IMG/VR virus record: IMGVR_UViG_3300019487_000539
Span: 1 to 25,995 of that record
Length of the DNA: 25,995 nucleotides
From: a virus
Direction: 5' to 3' (one strand)
Both the position numbers and the translations under genes were made by a program. Positions 7,390 to 15,005 of the stretch are shown one piece after another (positions within the stretch are counted from its first letter, which is position 1; the number at the start of each line of letters is the position of its first letter). The notes beneath the pieces were generated by a model that was given only the letters and a program-made list of their open reading frames with translations, ran no database searches and was not told where the DNA came from.

Positions 7390-9132
7390 TCAACTCCTTG
7401 GTGCTACCCCAGGGCCGCAGTAAATCGGGCCTTCGCCCGGCTTAGGATGCTGTCGTTGCCAAAAATTCTTGAACCAAGTGTAAGACGAACTTGGTTTTTC
7501 TTCAAGGTTAGGCGCTTCGTACTCCGGGTTCGTCGCCACCCAATACCTCAAGCAGTCGCAAAGGCAATCGACTTGACGCTTGGCAGGTTTTTCAGTAATG
7601 AACCCCTTGTCATCCGTGGCTTTCACGTATGTTTCCAGCATCAGCAGAAAATTCGGGCAGCGGTCGGTCATGACGCGCAGCCACGGCCGCCTGGAAGGGT
7701 AGGGCACAATCATCTTTTCCCGCACGAGGGCAAGGCCAGCGTCCAAATCGTCGCTGGACCACATGAAATTGCTGCCAGTGACTTCCGATTGCAGGCCAAC
7801 TTTGGCGAAAGCGTCGGCGTAGACCTGCTGAATGTTCTGCGTGCTTCCCATCGGTGTCATGCGGCCCGCGGCAAAGTCGATGATGAACCGCCGAAAGTGA
7901 TGGCTCCGCGCTTTGTGCTCAACAGCCTTGGCCAGTTGCGTGGCGTCCGAATTGGGCAGGTAGACTTCATCGAAAATCACGCCCGCTACGCCCAACTTAG
8001 GCGGCGGAATCGCGCAGAATAAAACGCCAGGGTGCGTGTGTCCGGGATCGAGGATCAGGTCGCAACACCAATCTCTGGGGATGGCCTTCGTGCTGCGCAG
8101 CAGCTTGTCGATGTCGTCGTCAAACGCTTCGTCCTCTGCGGGGGTACAGTGGATGGAGGGCGTGAAGTTAGGCCACACCAGATAGTCGCCGGAAACCAAC
8201 TCGCCTTCGTCGCGGCGGCGGCGCTCATCTTCCGACCAGCCACGAAATCGCTTGGCCTTTTCCTCTGAGTCGATATAGGGGTTCGCCGAGAAAGTCATCC
8301 TGACTTCCTCGCAATCCGGGATTTCCGAACCGCGCTGCTGTTCGCAGCGTTTGATGAGGTCGATGAGCGCGAAGTTGACGTGTCCGGGGTAGACTGACCA
8401 GACAATCCGTCCCTTGCGGTCGGAGATGCGGGCTTGCCATTCGGCGTAGTGCTTTGGGAAGCGAATGGCCTCGTCCACCCAAATTAAGTCGCAGGCCACA
8501 CCTTGCTTGGCTTCGGCCAATGAGGTGAAGGCAAAAATTTCTGTGCCGTCGCTGTCCGGGTAGCCGGGAAATCCGGGCTGAGGCTTCAAGACGACGCGGG
8601 TAAAGTGCCTCGCCGCCTTGCTGTGCCAGGCGATGCGTTTGATGTAACGCTTGGGAATCAGCGGCGGGGCCGGCACGACTTCGTTGCGGTCTTTGCGTTT
8701 CTTGTCTGCTTCGGAGAGCGGATTGAAGGCCCGCCATTGCCCGGTATTCTCGTCGCGGAGCATGGAAAGTTCAGGGGCCGACGTGAAGAGTTTGCCCCAC
8801 AAAGGATCGGCGATATGCTTTTCGCCGTAACCGATGACCCAGATACATAGAGGTCGGTTTTGTGGCCAGCGCCAGGGGAGTGGCTGGCCATCGCAGCCGA
8901 TGATCGGCATGCCGGTGGCGGCTGAAGCGACGAGCGCAGCGGCGCAGGCTGTTTTCCCAGAGCGGTTGCCGCCTCGCAGCAGCAGCTCGGAGGCGCGCGA
9001 CATGAAGGCCCGTTCCTGATGAGGCAGGGGGCGGAAGATTTTCAAGCCTTCGGTCTGCCGGCGCGACAAAGCGCCGGCGACTTCTTTCATCCGTTTCGAG
9101 TTGAACAACTCTTGCCGCTCATGGAGTCCCAC
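7390..9132 (-). CDS. terL: Terminase large subunit (ATPase and nuclease), 580 aa
   Basis: This is the motor that pumps DNA into the prohead and cuts it at the portal. The N-terminal ATPase shows Walker A GGNRSGKT at residues 54-61 and Walker B LIWVDE with D220/E221. The C-terminal RNase-H-like nuclease has its acidic residues in LILDPGH (D362), RRFIIDF (D419) and DCLCDCLRY (about D526). The length is normal for the family. The ATG at 9130-9132 overlaps the preceding gene by 46 nt and has only a distant GGAG, so a slightly downstream start is possible. The stop overlaps the ribosome-binding site of the next gene. Confidence 0.93.
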   Translation of the reverse strand: MGLHERQELFNSKRMKEVAGALSRRQTEGLKIFRPLPHQERAFMSRASELLLRGGNRSGKTACAAALVASAATGMPIIGCDGQPLPWRWPQNRPLCIWVIGYGEKHIADPLWGKLFTSAPELSMLRDENTGQWRAFNPLSEADKKRKDRNEVVPAPPLIPKRYIKRIAWHSKAARHFTRVVLKPQPGFPGYPDSDGTEIFAFTSLAEAKQGVACDLIWVDEAIRFPKHYAEWQARISDRKGRIVWSVYPGHVNFALIDLIKRCEQQRGSEIPDCEEVRMTFSANPYIDSEEKAKRFRGWSEDERRRRDEGELVSGDYLVWPNFTPSIHCTPAEDEAFDDDIDKLLRSTKAIPRDWCCDLILDPGHTHPGVLFCAIPPPKLGVAGVIFDEVYLPNSDATQLAKAVEHKARSHHFRRFIIDFAAGRMTPMGSTQNIQQVYADAFAKVGLQSEVTGSNFMWSSDDLDAGLALVREKMIVPYPSRRPWLRVMTDRCPNFLLMLETYVKATDDKGFITEKPAKRQVDCLCDCLRYWVATNPEYEAPNLEEKPSSSYTWFKNFWQRQHPKPGEGPIYCGPGVAPRS

Positions 9133-9428
9133 AGCTCCGGGTCGATTTCGCCTTTGGCGTCAGCCAAGAAAATACCAGCGTGAGTCGCCGCTGCTTTGGC
9201 GAAGGACAGGAGCGCGTCAGTCGCCATACACATTGGGAACGAATTCCTCATCCAGCGTGTGTAGCTAGACATCAAGGTTCTGTCGATCAGTTTCGCCGCA
9301 GAGTTGCCGTCGCGGTCTGCGGCCTTCGGCTCCCACTGCTTGGCAAGCTCGTCCATTATCCGAAGCTGCTCAGGCCCAGCGCGCGGAACGTGCTTCAACA
9401 CCACTTCGTCTTGGAATTCGCTGTTCAT
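9087..9428 (-). CDS. Hypothetical protein upstream of terminase, 113 aa
   Basis: ATG 9426-9428 overlaps the stop of the preceding gene (ATGA), with AGGAA about 9 nt upstream. The protein is helical and charged (EQLRIMDELAKQWEPKAADRDG), with a central part SYTRWMRNSFPMCMATDALLSFAKAA and no membrane segment. It overlaps TerL by 46 nt. Location suggests a packaging partner, perhaps part of a split small-terminase function, but no family is recognised. Confidence 0.66.
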   Translation of the reverse strand: MNSEFQDEVVLKHVPRAGPEQLRIMDELAKQWEPKAADRDGNSAAKLIDRTLMSSYTRWMRNSFPMCMATDALLSFAKAAATHAGIFLADAKGEIDPELWDSMSGKSCSTRNG

Positions 9429-10003
9429 GGCGATCGTTCCTGAGGTTGCTCGGCATTCTCGGCGCTGGCCCGCGCAGTGTCAAGGCTCGACATCCATTGC
9501 TCAAACAACACGTTCAGCTCCTTGCGCAAATCCTCTTCGCTCATGTCGTCCACGTCCTTGCCGCCGCGCTCAACTTCATTGGCTGTGACGAGAAGTTGCG
9601 CGACCGCCTTGTAGGCGTTGAGCTGGGCGTTGCTGCCGGGATCGGCTGCCATGATTGACTCGTACCAGCCCTTGGCGAAACAGCGCAGCGATTGAAAACA
9701 CTCCAGGATTTCCCGGATCAACTCGCTGATCTTGGGCAAGGTGCGGGTGTCTGGGTCAAGCTGCGAGTGCAGGTCCTTGACCATGCGGGCCAGTTGGACA
9801 CGGCTCATCCCCTCGCGCCTCAAGATTTTCTTCTCTACGCTTTCTGCGTTGCGGCAGCCGCGGCAATGGGTGTCGTAGACGACATAAGTTCGACCTTTCC
9901 CTTTGCCGGGGCGCTTTTCCACGCGAGTCTGGCTGCGGAAGGCTTCGTAAGGAAGCGTTTCATTGCAATGCCGGCAGAGTTTTTCGGTTTTGAATTTAGA
10001 CAT
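9425..10003 (-). CDS. Zinc-ribbon protein in the small-terminase position, 192 aa
   Basis: ATG 10001-10003 follows TTGGAG with a 7-nt spacer. The N-terminus has a split zinc site, CRHC (residues 10-13) and CRGC (about 47-50), separated by a basic loop. The remainder is helical (GMSRVQLARMVKDLHSQLD, ELIREILECFQSL) and ends acidic. Genes just before TerL normally encode the DNA-recognising small terminase, so that role is plausible, but the sequence does not prove it. It is the first gene after the terminator at 10018-10051, so it may need readthrough or its own promoter. Confidence 0.66.
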   Translation of the reverse strand: MSKFKTEKLCRHCNETLPYEAFRSQTRVEKRPGKGKGRTYVVYDTHCRGCRNAESVEKKILRREGMSRVQLARMVKDLHSQLDPDTRTLPKISELIREILECFQSLRCFAKGWYESIMAADPGSNAQLNAYKAVAQLLVTANEVERGGKDVDDMSEEDLRKELNVLFEQWMSSLDTARASAENAEQPQERSP

Positions 10004-10017
10004 GATTCAACTCCAAT

Positions 10018-10051
10018 AAAAAACCGCGATCCGGCGTACACCGGATCGCGG
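10018..10051 (-). terminator. Rho-independent terminator between decoration and packaging genes
   Basis: A perfect 11-bp inverted repeat (CCGCGATCCGG / CCGGATCGCGG, 10024-10051) with a 6-nt loop is followed on the minus strand by six T residues (10023-10018). It sits between the decoration-protein gene and the pre-terminase gene. It would limit transcription of packaging genes relative to abundant capsid genes. Confidence 0.85.
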
Positions 10052-10111
10052 CCCCCAAGACCGACGCCGGTTTTGCCCAAGTTAAGGGTGAAGCGGCGTG
10101 GTTTACTTTCG

Positions 10112-11077
10112 CTATACCGCGGCGCTGAACGGAGTCGCTTCCGTGCCAGTGCCTTGCAGCCAGGCCTGAACGCAAAACTGGTTTGAGGCCACGTCGATCA
10201 GGTCGATGCGGTCGCCGATGATGCCGCCCTTTGTGCTGCCGTTCATCGTCATCGTGTCGGACGTGCCGCTCGTCTCAAAGGCCACAAGCGTGTCGCCGCC
10301 ATCCTGCGCCATCCAAGCCGTCCCCTGCATGATGTGGGAAGCGTCCGCCACCTGGATAATGTTGTTGTTCGATGTGACCGTTGTGCCTGTGTAGAACGTG
10401 TAGCAGACCCCGGAGCCCGTCGCCGCCGGCAACGTTACCGTGATGCCTGCCGCCCGGTTGAGGGTAATCACGTGGTTCCCGTGCGCGGCACGGGTCAGCG
10501 TGATTGTGGCAGCAGTTACGTTGGTCAAAAGCGGCACGGCGGCCCCGGCCCTGACGTTGGTGAAATCGACATAGGCCCGGTAGAGGGTGTCAGCGGCCGA
10601 AGTCGGCGCCATCATGCGACCGAACACGGTCCCCGTCTCGGCGCTAAGCGCCTCCACGATCTTGCCGCCGGCGGCCGTCATAATCGGGTCTCCGGCCGCA
10701 ATCTCCGTGGCGTTAGCCGTGGTGACTTCCGTTGGGCCGCGGCGCACCAGCCAGAAATAGCTGTTGCTCGGAACGGTCGTAGCCAAGTGCTCGTCAGCGA
10801 TGCCGTCGGCCACTTCATTGGCGGCGGCCACGGCAGAGACCGCCTTCAGCGCATCGCTGCCCGACCAGTCGAACTTGTAGGCCAAGCCCTTGGTGACAGT
10901 GCCGCCGGTCTGGTTCTGGACCAAAACGCACTCGACATCGTAGCCGGATTGCTTGGTCAAGACGCCCGTCGTGACCCCGTAATCATTGTCAGGGAATACG
11001 TGCCGCAGCCCGACCAGACCGTCAGGGATGCTCGTCCAGCTTTTGCCGCGGGTGAATAAGCCTTGTCCTTTATCCAT
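10112..11077 (-). CDS. Capsid decoration / head-fibre-like protein, 321 aa
   Basis: It lies immediately after the major capsid gene, where tailed phages place decoration proteins. The first ~185 residues are a beta-rich domain resembling DUF2190-type capsid proteins (GYDVECVLVQNQTGGTV, EIAAGDPIMTAAGGKIVEA). The last ~137 residues are the Thr/Gly-rich domain shared with the 177-aa protein at 2531-3064, including the identical ending TGTEATPFSAAV. ATG 11075-11077 has a modest AGGG upstream. No signal peptide. The fused domain probably projects from the capsid surface. A terminator follows, so it closes the head transcription unit. Confidence 0.75.
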   Translation of the reverse strand: MDKGQGLFTRGKSWTSIPDGLVGLRHVFPDNDYGVTTGVLTKQSGYDVECVLVQNQTGGTVTKGLAYKFDWSGSDALKAVSAVAAANEVADGIADEHLATTVPSNSYFWLVRRGPTEVTTANATEIAAGDPIMTAAGGKIVEALSAETGTVFGRMMAPTSAADTLYRAYVDFTNVRAGAAVPLLTNVTAATITLTRAAHGNHVITLNRAAGITVTLPAATGSGVCYTFYTGTTVTSNNNIIQVADASHIMQGTAWMAQDGGDTLVAFETSGTSDTMTMNGSTKGGIIGDRIDLIDVASNQFCVQAWLQGTGTEATPFSAAV

Positions 11078-11136
11078 TTGCTTCTGACCCTACAATTAAG
11101 GGGAAGGGATGTTGTCCAGCGCAGCCCTTCCGTCGT

Positions 11137-12273
11137 TTACGCATAAGCCTTCAGCTTCCCGAAGAACTTCGGCTGATAGCGGACGTTTCCGAAAAAGCCG
11201 GCGTAAAACAGGTAGTTCATGGTCCGCATGTCGAACTCCGGCCCCTTCGTGAAGAACATGACGGGCGCGAGCGAGGCCAGTTCCATCTGTTGGGCGTTGA
11301 TGATGTAGCCATTGCCGGCCGGCACGTCGAACTCGCTCTTAATCATCAAGCCGTCGAACTTCAGCACATCCGAGAAACCCAGGTCTTCAGCCTCGCTGTG
11401 CTGGACCGTAATCCGCATTTTGGCTTCTTGGTAGTTCTGGAAATCGACGAAGAAGTTGCTGGCCAGAAAGCAGGAGGTCGGCTTGCCGTCGCTTCCGCCG
11501 TTCTTGGTCAGCCAGTGGACCCCTTGCCGCAGCACGCGGGCGCAGTTGTCTTCCCAGGAGGTCGATCCAGTTCCCCAACTCGTGGAAGACGTGTTCAAGA
11601 GAGTCGGCGAAAGCGCGTCATAAGCGCTCGATCCGGCGCCGTGCGGCCAGTCCGTGGCAATCGAGGCGTTGGGGCGAGACGCGGTTGCCAAGTCAGTGGA
11701 CCAAGTGCCGCCCAATGCACCAACGTCCGTGTCTTGGCCGCCGTATTTGTCGTCTGGCTTGGCGACTAGATCGGCGGCGACAGTGGTCCCGGACGCCAAG
11801 AACGTCTCCATCCCGTGAATCCGATTGTCGTTGTTGGCCGCATCGCCGTCGATATAGAACTCGCCGTGGAACTTGTTGTCCAGCGATTGCCGGAGTTGCG
11901 GAATGATACGGCGATAGCGGTCCACAATGGCCACTTCGCCCTTGTTCATGAGACGGTCCTTCTCGTGCATCTTGTCGGTCACGATGTAGCCGCGCCAATC
12001 AGTAGTCAGCGACGTGAACAGGTCGTGCTCGTCGAAGGAAATCTCGCCGCCGGCGCCGTGAGCCGTGACAGGAGGCTCGTCATGCTGTATCAACCAAGTG
12101 TTGGTGACGCCGTTTTCGTCGTAGATGATCCGCCCGTACTTGGCCAATAAGGAAAGCATGAGCCGCTTGCGGATCGTGAGGTCCGACGCGCCAGCGAAAT
12201 ACTTGGCGGCGGTGGCCTTGATGACAGCAAGACCTTCGCCGGCCGTTTGGGTGACGGAAGGAGTCGTAGGCAC
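11137..12273 (-). CDS. Major capsid protein, 378 aa
   Basis: The start is GTG 12271-12273, preceded by TTGGAG 9 nt upstream. Length, position between a scaffold-like gene and a decoration gene, and composition fit an HK97-fold major capsid protein. An N-terminal helix (SDLTIRKRLMLSLLAKYGRIIY) precedes a loop and the long helix region (RRIIPQLRQSLDNKFHGEFYIDG). Central Ser/Gly-rich loops and a C-terminal half with VFFTKGPEF-like beta segments (PVMFFTKGPEFDMRTMNY) follow. It has no embedded protease. A separate scaffold precedes it. I infer the fold; no single diagnostic motif exists. Confidence 0.8.
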   Translation of the reverse strand: MPTTPSVTQTAGEGLAVIKATAAKYFAGASDLTIRKRLMLSLLAKYGRIIYDENGVTNTWLIQHDEPPVTAHGAGGEISFDEHDLFTSLTTDWRGYIVTDKMHEKDRLMNKGEVAIVDRYRRIIPQLRQSLDNKFHGEFYIDGDAANNDNRIHGMETFLASGTTVAADLVAKPDDKYGGQDTDVGALGGTWSTDLATASRPNASIATDWPHGAGSSAYDALSPTLLNTSSTSWGTGSTSWEDNCARVLRQGVHWLTKNGGSDGKPTSCFLASNFFVDFQNYQEAKMRITVQHSEAEDLGFSDVLKFDGLMIKSEFDVPAGNGYIINAQQMELASLAPVMFFTKGPEFDMRTMNYLFYAGFFGNVRYQPKFFGKLKAYA

Positions 12274-12294
12274 GGCTCAAATCTCCAATGAGGG

Positions 12295-13419
12295 TTAGCG
12301 GCTGCGCAAAATCATGCCCCGCGAGTCCATCTCCTCGTTGAGCATCGAGTCCCAATCGAGGTCGGCGGCGGCTGCTTCACTGCCGCCTTTGCCGTTCCGG
12401 CTGTTGGTAAAACCGGCGCCATCCTCTTCCTTCTGCTCGCGGATGGCCTTCTGGATGAACTTCTCTTTCCTGACGGCGTTGCGCTGTTGGGCGGTAGGCG
12501 GCGGAGGCGGAGCTTCTGCGGGCTCGGCCGTTGGCGGCGACTGTTGCTGCTGCTGGTACATGTGCAGGTCGCGCTCGGCCATTTCGATAGCGTGCATGGC
12601 GCGGTGAGTAGGGTTCTGCTCGCCCATCTGAAAAGCCCGCGCGGCGTGCTGGTAGAACATCTCGCCGAATGGCTTTAAGATTTCCCGCTTGGTGACGGGA
12701 TCATATTGGATGTTGCCTTGCGCGTCAGTGACGAAGATGTCGTGGTGCCGATGCTGAAGGTAATTGTGCAGGTAGGCTTGCCCTTGCTGCTCTTGCTGCC
12801 AGTAAGAAAAATACTGCGGCAGCGACTCGTAGATTTCTTGCCGCAGTTGCTCCACAAGGGGCATGACCTGAGACTGTGTAAGCTGCGGGAACTCCCTGGC
12901 AATCTTGCGCAGAGTGTTCAACTCCCATTCCTTGGCTTTGCCGTAGCGCTCAGCCACTGAAGGCGCTACTAGGCCGGCCGATTCCGGGCGCAACACCCAG
13001 GTTCCAGTCTGCGGATCGTAAGCAACGTGCTTTTCCCAGCGTGGGTCAAGTTCCTCAACGGGCCATTCCGTGGCAGGCTGCTGAGGGGCGGGTTCCTGCT
13101 GCTGGGGCTTGGTGCGCCGCTTCTCCTCGCGCTGCGTATACCACTCTTGGAATTCCTGGTCTTCTTGAAGCTCTTGCGCCCACTGCCCGGCCCGCACATA
13201 GGCCATCGTGTTGGGGTCGAGACTGCGGCCCTGCTCGGCAACCCGGTAGAGTGCCTTTAGCGCAGCCTCGTCGCTTTCAAATTCGTTGCCGTCTACGCCG
13301 CCTTCCTTCGAGAGCCATTCGCGGACGCTAAACGGCGGCGGCGCGTCAGATGAGGCCGAGAGCTGTGGGTTAAATGTCGGCTCGGCTGGAAGACTGTCTT
13401 GGGGGTTGGCTTCTGGCAT
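12295..13419 (-). CDS. Scaffolding-like protein, 374 aa
   Basis: The gene directly precedes the major capsid gene, the usual place for the scaffold that templates prohead assembly. The protein is acidic to neutral, Gln/Glu/Pro-rich and mainly helical, with poly-Gln (MYQQQQQSPP) and poly-Pro stretches, and ends in a charged helix (KEKFIQKAIREQKEEDG) and an Arg-rich tail, like scaffolds whose C-terminus binds capsid protein. I place the start at ATG 13417-13419. The frame is open ten codons further to a TTG at 13449, and neither has a good ribosome-binding site. A 31-codon ORF in another phase (starting near 13464) overlaps the start and might couple translation. Confidence 0.72.
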   Translation of the reverse strand: MPEANPQDSLPAEPTFNPQLSASSDAPPPFSVREWLSKEGGVDGNEFESDEAALKALYRVAEQGRSLDPNTMAYVRAGQWAQELQEDQEFQEWYTQREEKRRTKPQQQEPAPQQPATEWPVEELDPRWEKHVAYDPQTGTWVLRPESAGLVAPSVAERYGKAKEWELNTLRKIAREFPQLTQSQVMPLVEQLRQEIYESLPQYFSYWQQEQQGQAYLHNYLQHRHHDIFVTDAQGNIQYDPVTKREILKPFGEMFYQHAARAFQMGEQNPTHRAMHAIEMAERDLHMYQQQQQSPPTAEPAEAPPPPPTAQQRNAVRKEKFIQKAIREQKEEDGAGFTNSRNGKGGSEAAAADLDWDSMLNEEMDSRGMILRSR

Positions 13420-13485
13420 GAGATGTCTTGGGGTGGGCGTTGGCCGCAATCCTAAGAATTTTCATGCACTCAGCGAGAACTACAA

Positions 13486-13513
13486 TTGACAAGCTAGCTG
13501 AGATCGGTACATT
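13486..13513 (+). promoter_or_regulatory. Sigma70-like promoter of the DUF1580-like gene
   Basis: TTGACA (13486-13491, perfect -35) is followed 16 nt later by TACATT (13508-13513, 4/6 match to -10). The start codon is only 9 nt beyond, so the transcript would begin at or within a few bases of the ATG. Confidence 0.45.
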
Positions 13514-13522
13514 CAGAAGGAT

Positions 13523-13954
13523 ATGGAGAGTTTACAAGCTACAGACGAACATGCGCCGTTGACGCTTTCAGAGTTATTGAAAACGCTGTCGTTAAAACGC
13601 GGCTACGACACAGCCTGGAGTTGGGCAACCAGCGGCGTGCGGTGCCCATCGGCGCCAGAGGGACGCTTGAAGCTAGAGACTTTCAAGATCGGGCAAGTGT
13701 TGTACACGACCTTGAATAACTACTACCGCTTTGTGTCTCAGCAGAACCCTGGTCGCCTGATGATGGCCGCCAAAGGTAAGAGCGGCGACAAAGCGATCGT
13801 CACTTGCCGCGGCTGTAGCCGCTGCCTGCAATTTCATATCAGGGACGATATGGCGGCCGATTTGGAGGGCTTTGATTGGAAGTGGCTGCGCGGGAACTGG
13901 TGGTGTAAAAGTTGCGCTGGTTTGCCGTGGGCCACCAATCGACGACCGTTCTAA
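13523..13954 (+). CDS. DUF1580-like helix-turn-helix protein with C-terminal zinc ribbon, 143 aa
   Basis: Residues ~12-70 resemble the DUF1580 type of planctomycete protein: LTLSELLKTL, then a Trp-rich turn, then LKLETFKIGQVLYTT, the pattern of a small excisionase-like DNA-binding domain. The C-terminal half holds CRGC (with a third Cys, CSRC) and CKSC, a probable zinc ribbon. The gene is divergent from the structural operon and has its own TTGACA promoter, which fits a regulator of that operon. AAGGAT lies directly against the ATG, too close for normal Shine-Dalgarno use, so leaderless translation is possible. DUF1580 assignment is by eye. Confidence 0.66.
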   Translation: MESLQATDEHAPLTLSELLKTLSLKRGYDTAWSWATSGVRCPSAPEGRLKLETFKIGQVLYTTLNNYYRFVSQQNPGRLMMAAKGKSGDKAIVTCRGCSRCLQFHIRDDMAADLEGFDWKWLRGNWWCKSCAGLPWATNRRPF

Positions 13955-14593
13955 CTCACCTGTCAATGAACTGTTTAAGGTTCCTAGCTGCCAGAAAAAC
14001 CGGCAAATCGACGACCGATGAACTAGAACTACGACGAGGATTCTTGTAGCATCTCCCCAAGACGCAAACCATAGCCCACTCCAACAGGGCAACCCCTGTC
14101 CGGCGACAGCAGGGTGGCCGAGGCCGCACAACCTGCCGCACCAAATGTGGCTGCGCCACAACGAACCGGGAACATAGAGACAACGCCCCCGCCCGGCAAG
14201 GATCGCCCCAAGCGAGCGCAGTTACGCTGGGTAAACCAGCTTCAGACGGGAAAGCAAGGGACGAAAGGTCCAAGCCCCGTGGCCACAAGGGGGCGTTGCG
14301 CTTATGCCGCACCTTCTAGCGCGCCTAGCGCACACATTCCAGTGCACATTGCCTATCTTACCGCAAGCGTTTCTGATGGAAAAATTTCTGGGTGGGAATA
14401 TCATGTAGGGTCGGGCCAAAAGGGGCCTGCCGCGGGGCTTCGGGTGCCTCAACGGCAACGCCAAATAGGCAAAGGCTTTGCGACTGCCTAGCCATTGAAC
14501 AATATTATTGCTAGCATCAAAAATCATCTTAAACAGCATGAATAGCCCCTACCTGAATCCCATGAATCTACCCCATTCCTGTTGGCGGCAACC

Positions 14594-14620
14594 GGCGGCT
14601 GGCGGCTGGCGGCTGGCGGC
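14594..14620. repeat. Tandem GGCGGCT heptamer array
   Basis: Three exact copies of GGCGGCT (14594-14614) are followed by a partial fourth. The array sits just before a TATATATA tract and a GC-rich palindrome, downstream of the regulator gene on the minus strand. Confidence 0.8.
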
Positions 14621-14644
14621 GCGGCCTGGTCGGCTACTATATAT

Positions 14645-14662
14645 ACACGCGCGGGCGCGTGT
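14645..14662. repeat. GC palindrome next to an AT tract
   Basis: ACACGCGC and GCGCGTGT (8-bp perfect inverted repeat, 2-nt centre) follow directly on an alternating TA tract. A second overlapping inverted pair, GCGCGGG / CCCGCGC, spans 14651-14672. It could act as a hairpin behind the ribbon-helix-helix gene or as a protein-binding site. Confidence 0.6.
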
Positions 14663-14675
14663 GTTCCCGCGCATG

Positions 14676-14864
14676 CTACCTCGGCGGAGGGGCTGGTTGG
14701 CTGCGAGCGTGTGTGAGGAGTACACCCCTGGCCCACGTTGACAACTTGCTGCCGCCGACGGCCTTGAGTTGGGATCGTTCGGCCTGCGATAGCCGTAGCT
14801 GTAGTCTGTAGTTTCGCTTATCTGCTAGGGCTGGTCGCCCACGCTTTGCTGGCTGTTCTTTCAT
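14676..14864 (-). CDS. Ribbon-helix-helix-like DNA-binding protein, 62 aa
   Basis: The sequence KRGRP near the N-terminus, then a beta-strand-like YRLQLRLSQAERSQLKAV and a final STWARGVLL helix follow the strand-helix-helix order of ribbon-helix-helix proteins, as in plasmid mobilisation factors and antitoxins (xLRLSxxERxxL...LSxWARxxLL). ATG 14862-14864 has no Shine-Dalgarno but lies 6-7 nt past a -10 element, so it may be read from a leaderless mRNA. It faces a divergent promoter for the small membrane protein at 15006. Repression of that promoter, and of its own, is a natural guess. Confidence 0.6.
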   Translation of the reverse strand: MKEQPAKRGRPALADKRNYRLQLRLSQAERSQLKAVGGSKLSTWARGVLLTHARSQPAPPPR

Positions 14865-14870
14865 GCCAGT

Positions 14871-14899
14871 ATTGTGCACAGACAAAAAATTAAAGTCAA
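14871..14899 (-). promoter_or_regulatory. Sigma70-like promoter of the ribbon-helix-helix gene
   Basis: On the minus strand TTGACT (14899-14894) is followed by a 17-nt spacer and CACAAT (14876-14871); matches are 5/6 and 4/6. The expected transcription start coincides with the ATG at 14864. Confidence 0.55.
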
Positions 14900-14928
14900 C
14901 TGCCTTGACGAGCCGACAATTTGTCTGT
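14878..14928. promoter_or_regulatory. Operator-like inverted half-sites between divergent promoters
   Basis: ACAGACAA (14878-14885) and TTGTCTGT (14921-14928) form a perfect 8-bp inverted pair placed symmetrically over both promoters. The second overlaps an 11-nt palindrome GACAATTTGTC (14915-14925) lying between the plus-strand -35 and -10. This layout suits binding by the adjacent ribbon-helix-helix protein; that link is inference. Confidence 0.45.
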
Positions 14929-14933
14929 ACGAT
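14905..14933 (+). promoter_or_regulatory. Sigma70-like promoter reading into the small membrane gene
   Basis: TTGACG (14905-14910, 5/6) with a 17-nt spacer and TACGAT (14928-14933, 4/6). Transcription would begin near 14940 and produce a transcript holding the 18-bp inverted repeat and the 35-aa ORF. Confidence 0.5.
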
Positions 14934-15005
14934 TAGTCCGGTGACGAATCCCGGTAGACCCTTCTGTGACCGATGAACGATGGTCCTTTCTTCAGGAGAA
15001 ATGCC

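Larger units (their letters stand above)
13955..14675. other. 720-nt stretch without a supportable gene
   Basis: Open frames exist on both strands here but lack ribosome-binding sites, start in atypical places and have low-complexity or implausible composition. The stretch holds several short hairpins (for example ACAGGG-CAAC-CCCTGT near 14080-14100), a GTGGCCAC palindrome near 14280, the word AATCGACGACC repeated (13936 and 14006), GACCGATGAAC shared with the inverted repeat at 14966, GGCGGCT tandem copies and an alternating TA tract beside a GC palindrome. It may be a regulatory or replication-origin region, but nothing proves that. Confidence 0.4.

Noticed and set aside
13956-14312. 118-aa minus-strand open frame, and the plus-strand frame 14114-14491
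   Set aside because: Neither has a ribosome-binding site, both have odd composition, and the two overlap in opposite directions without any conserved-looking segment.
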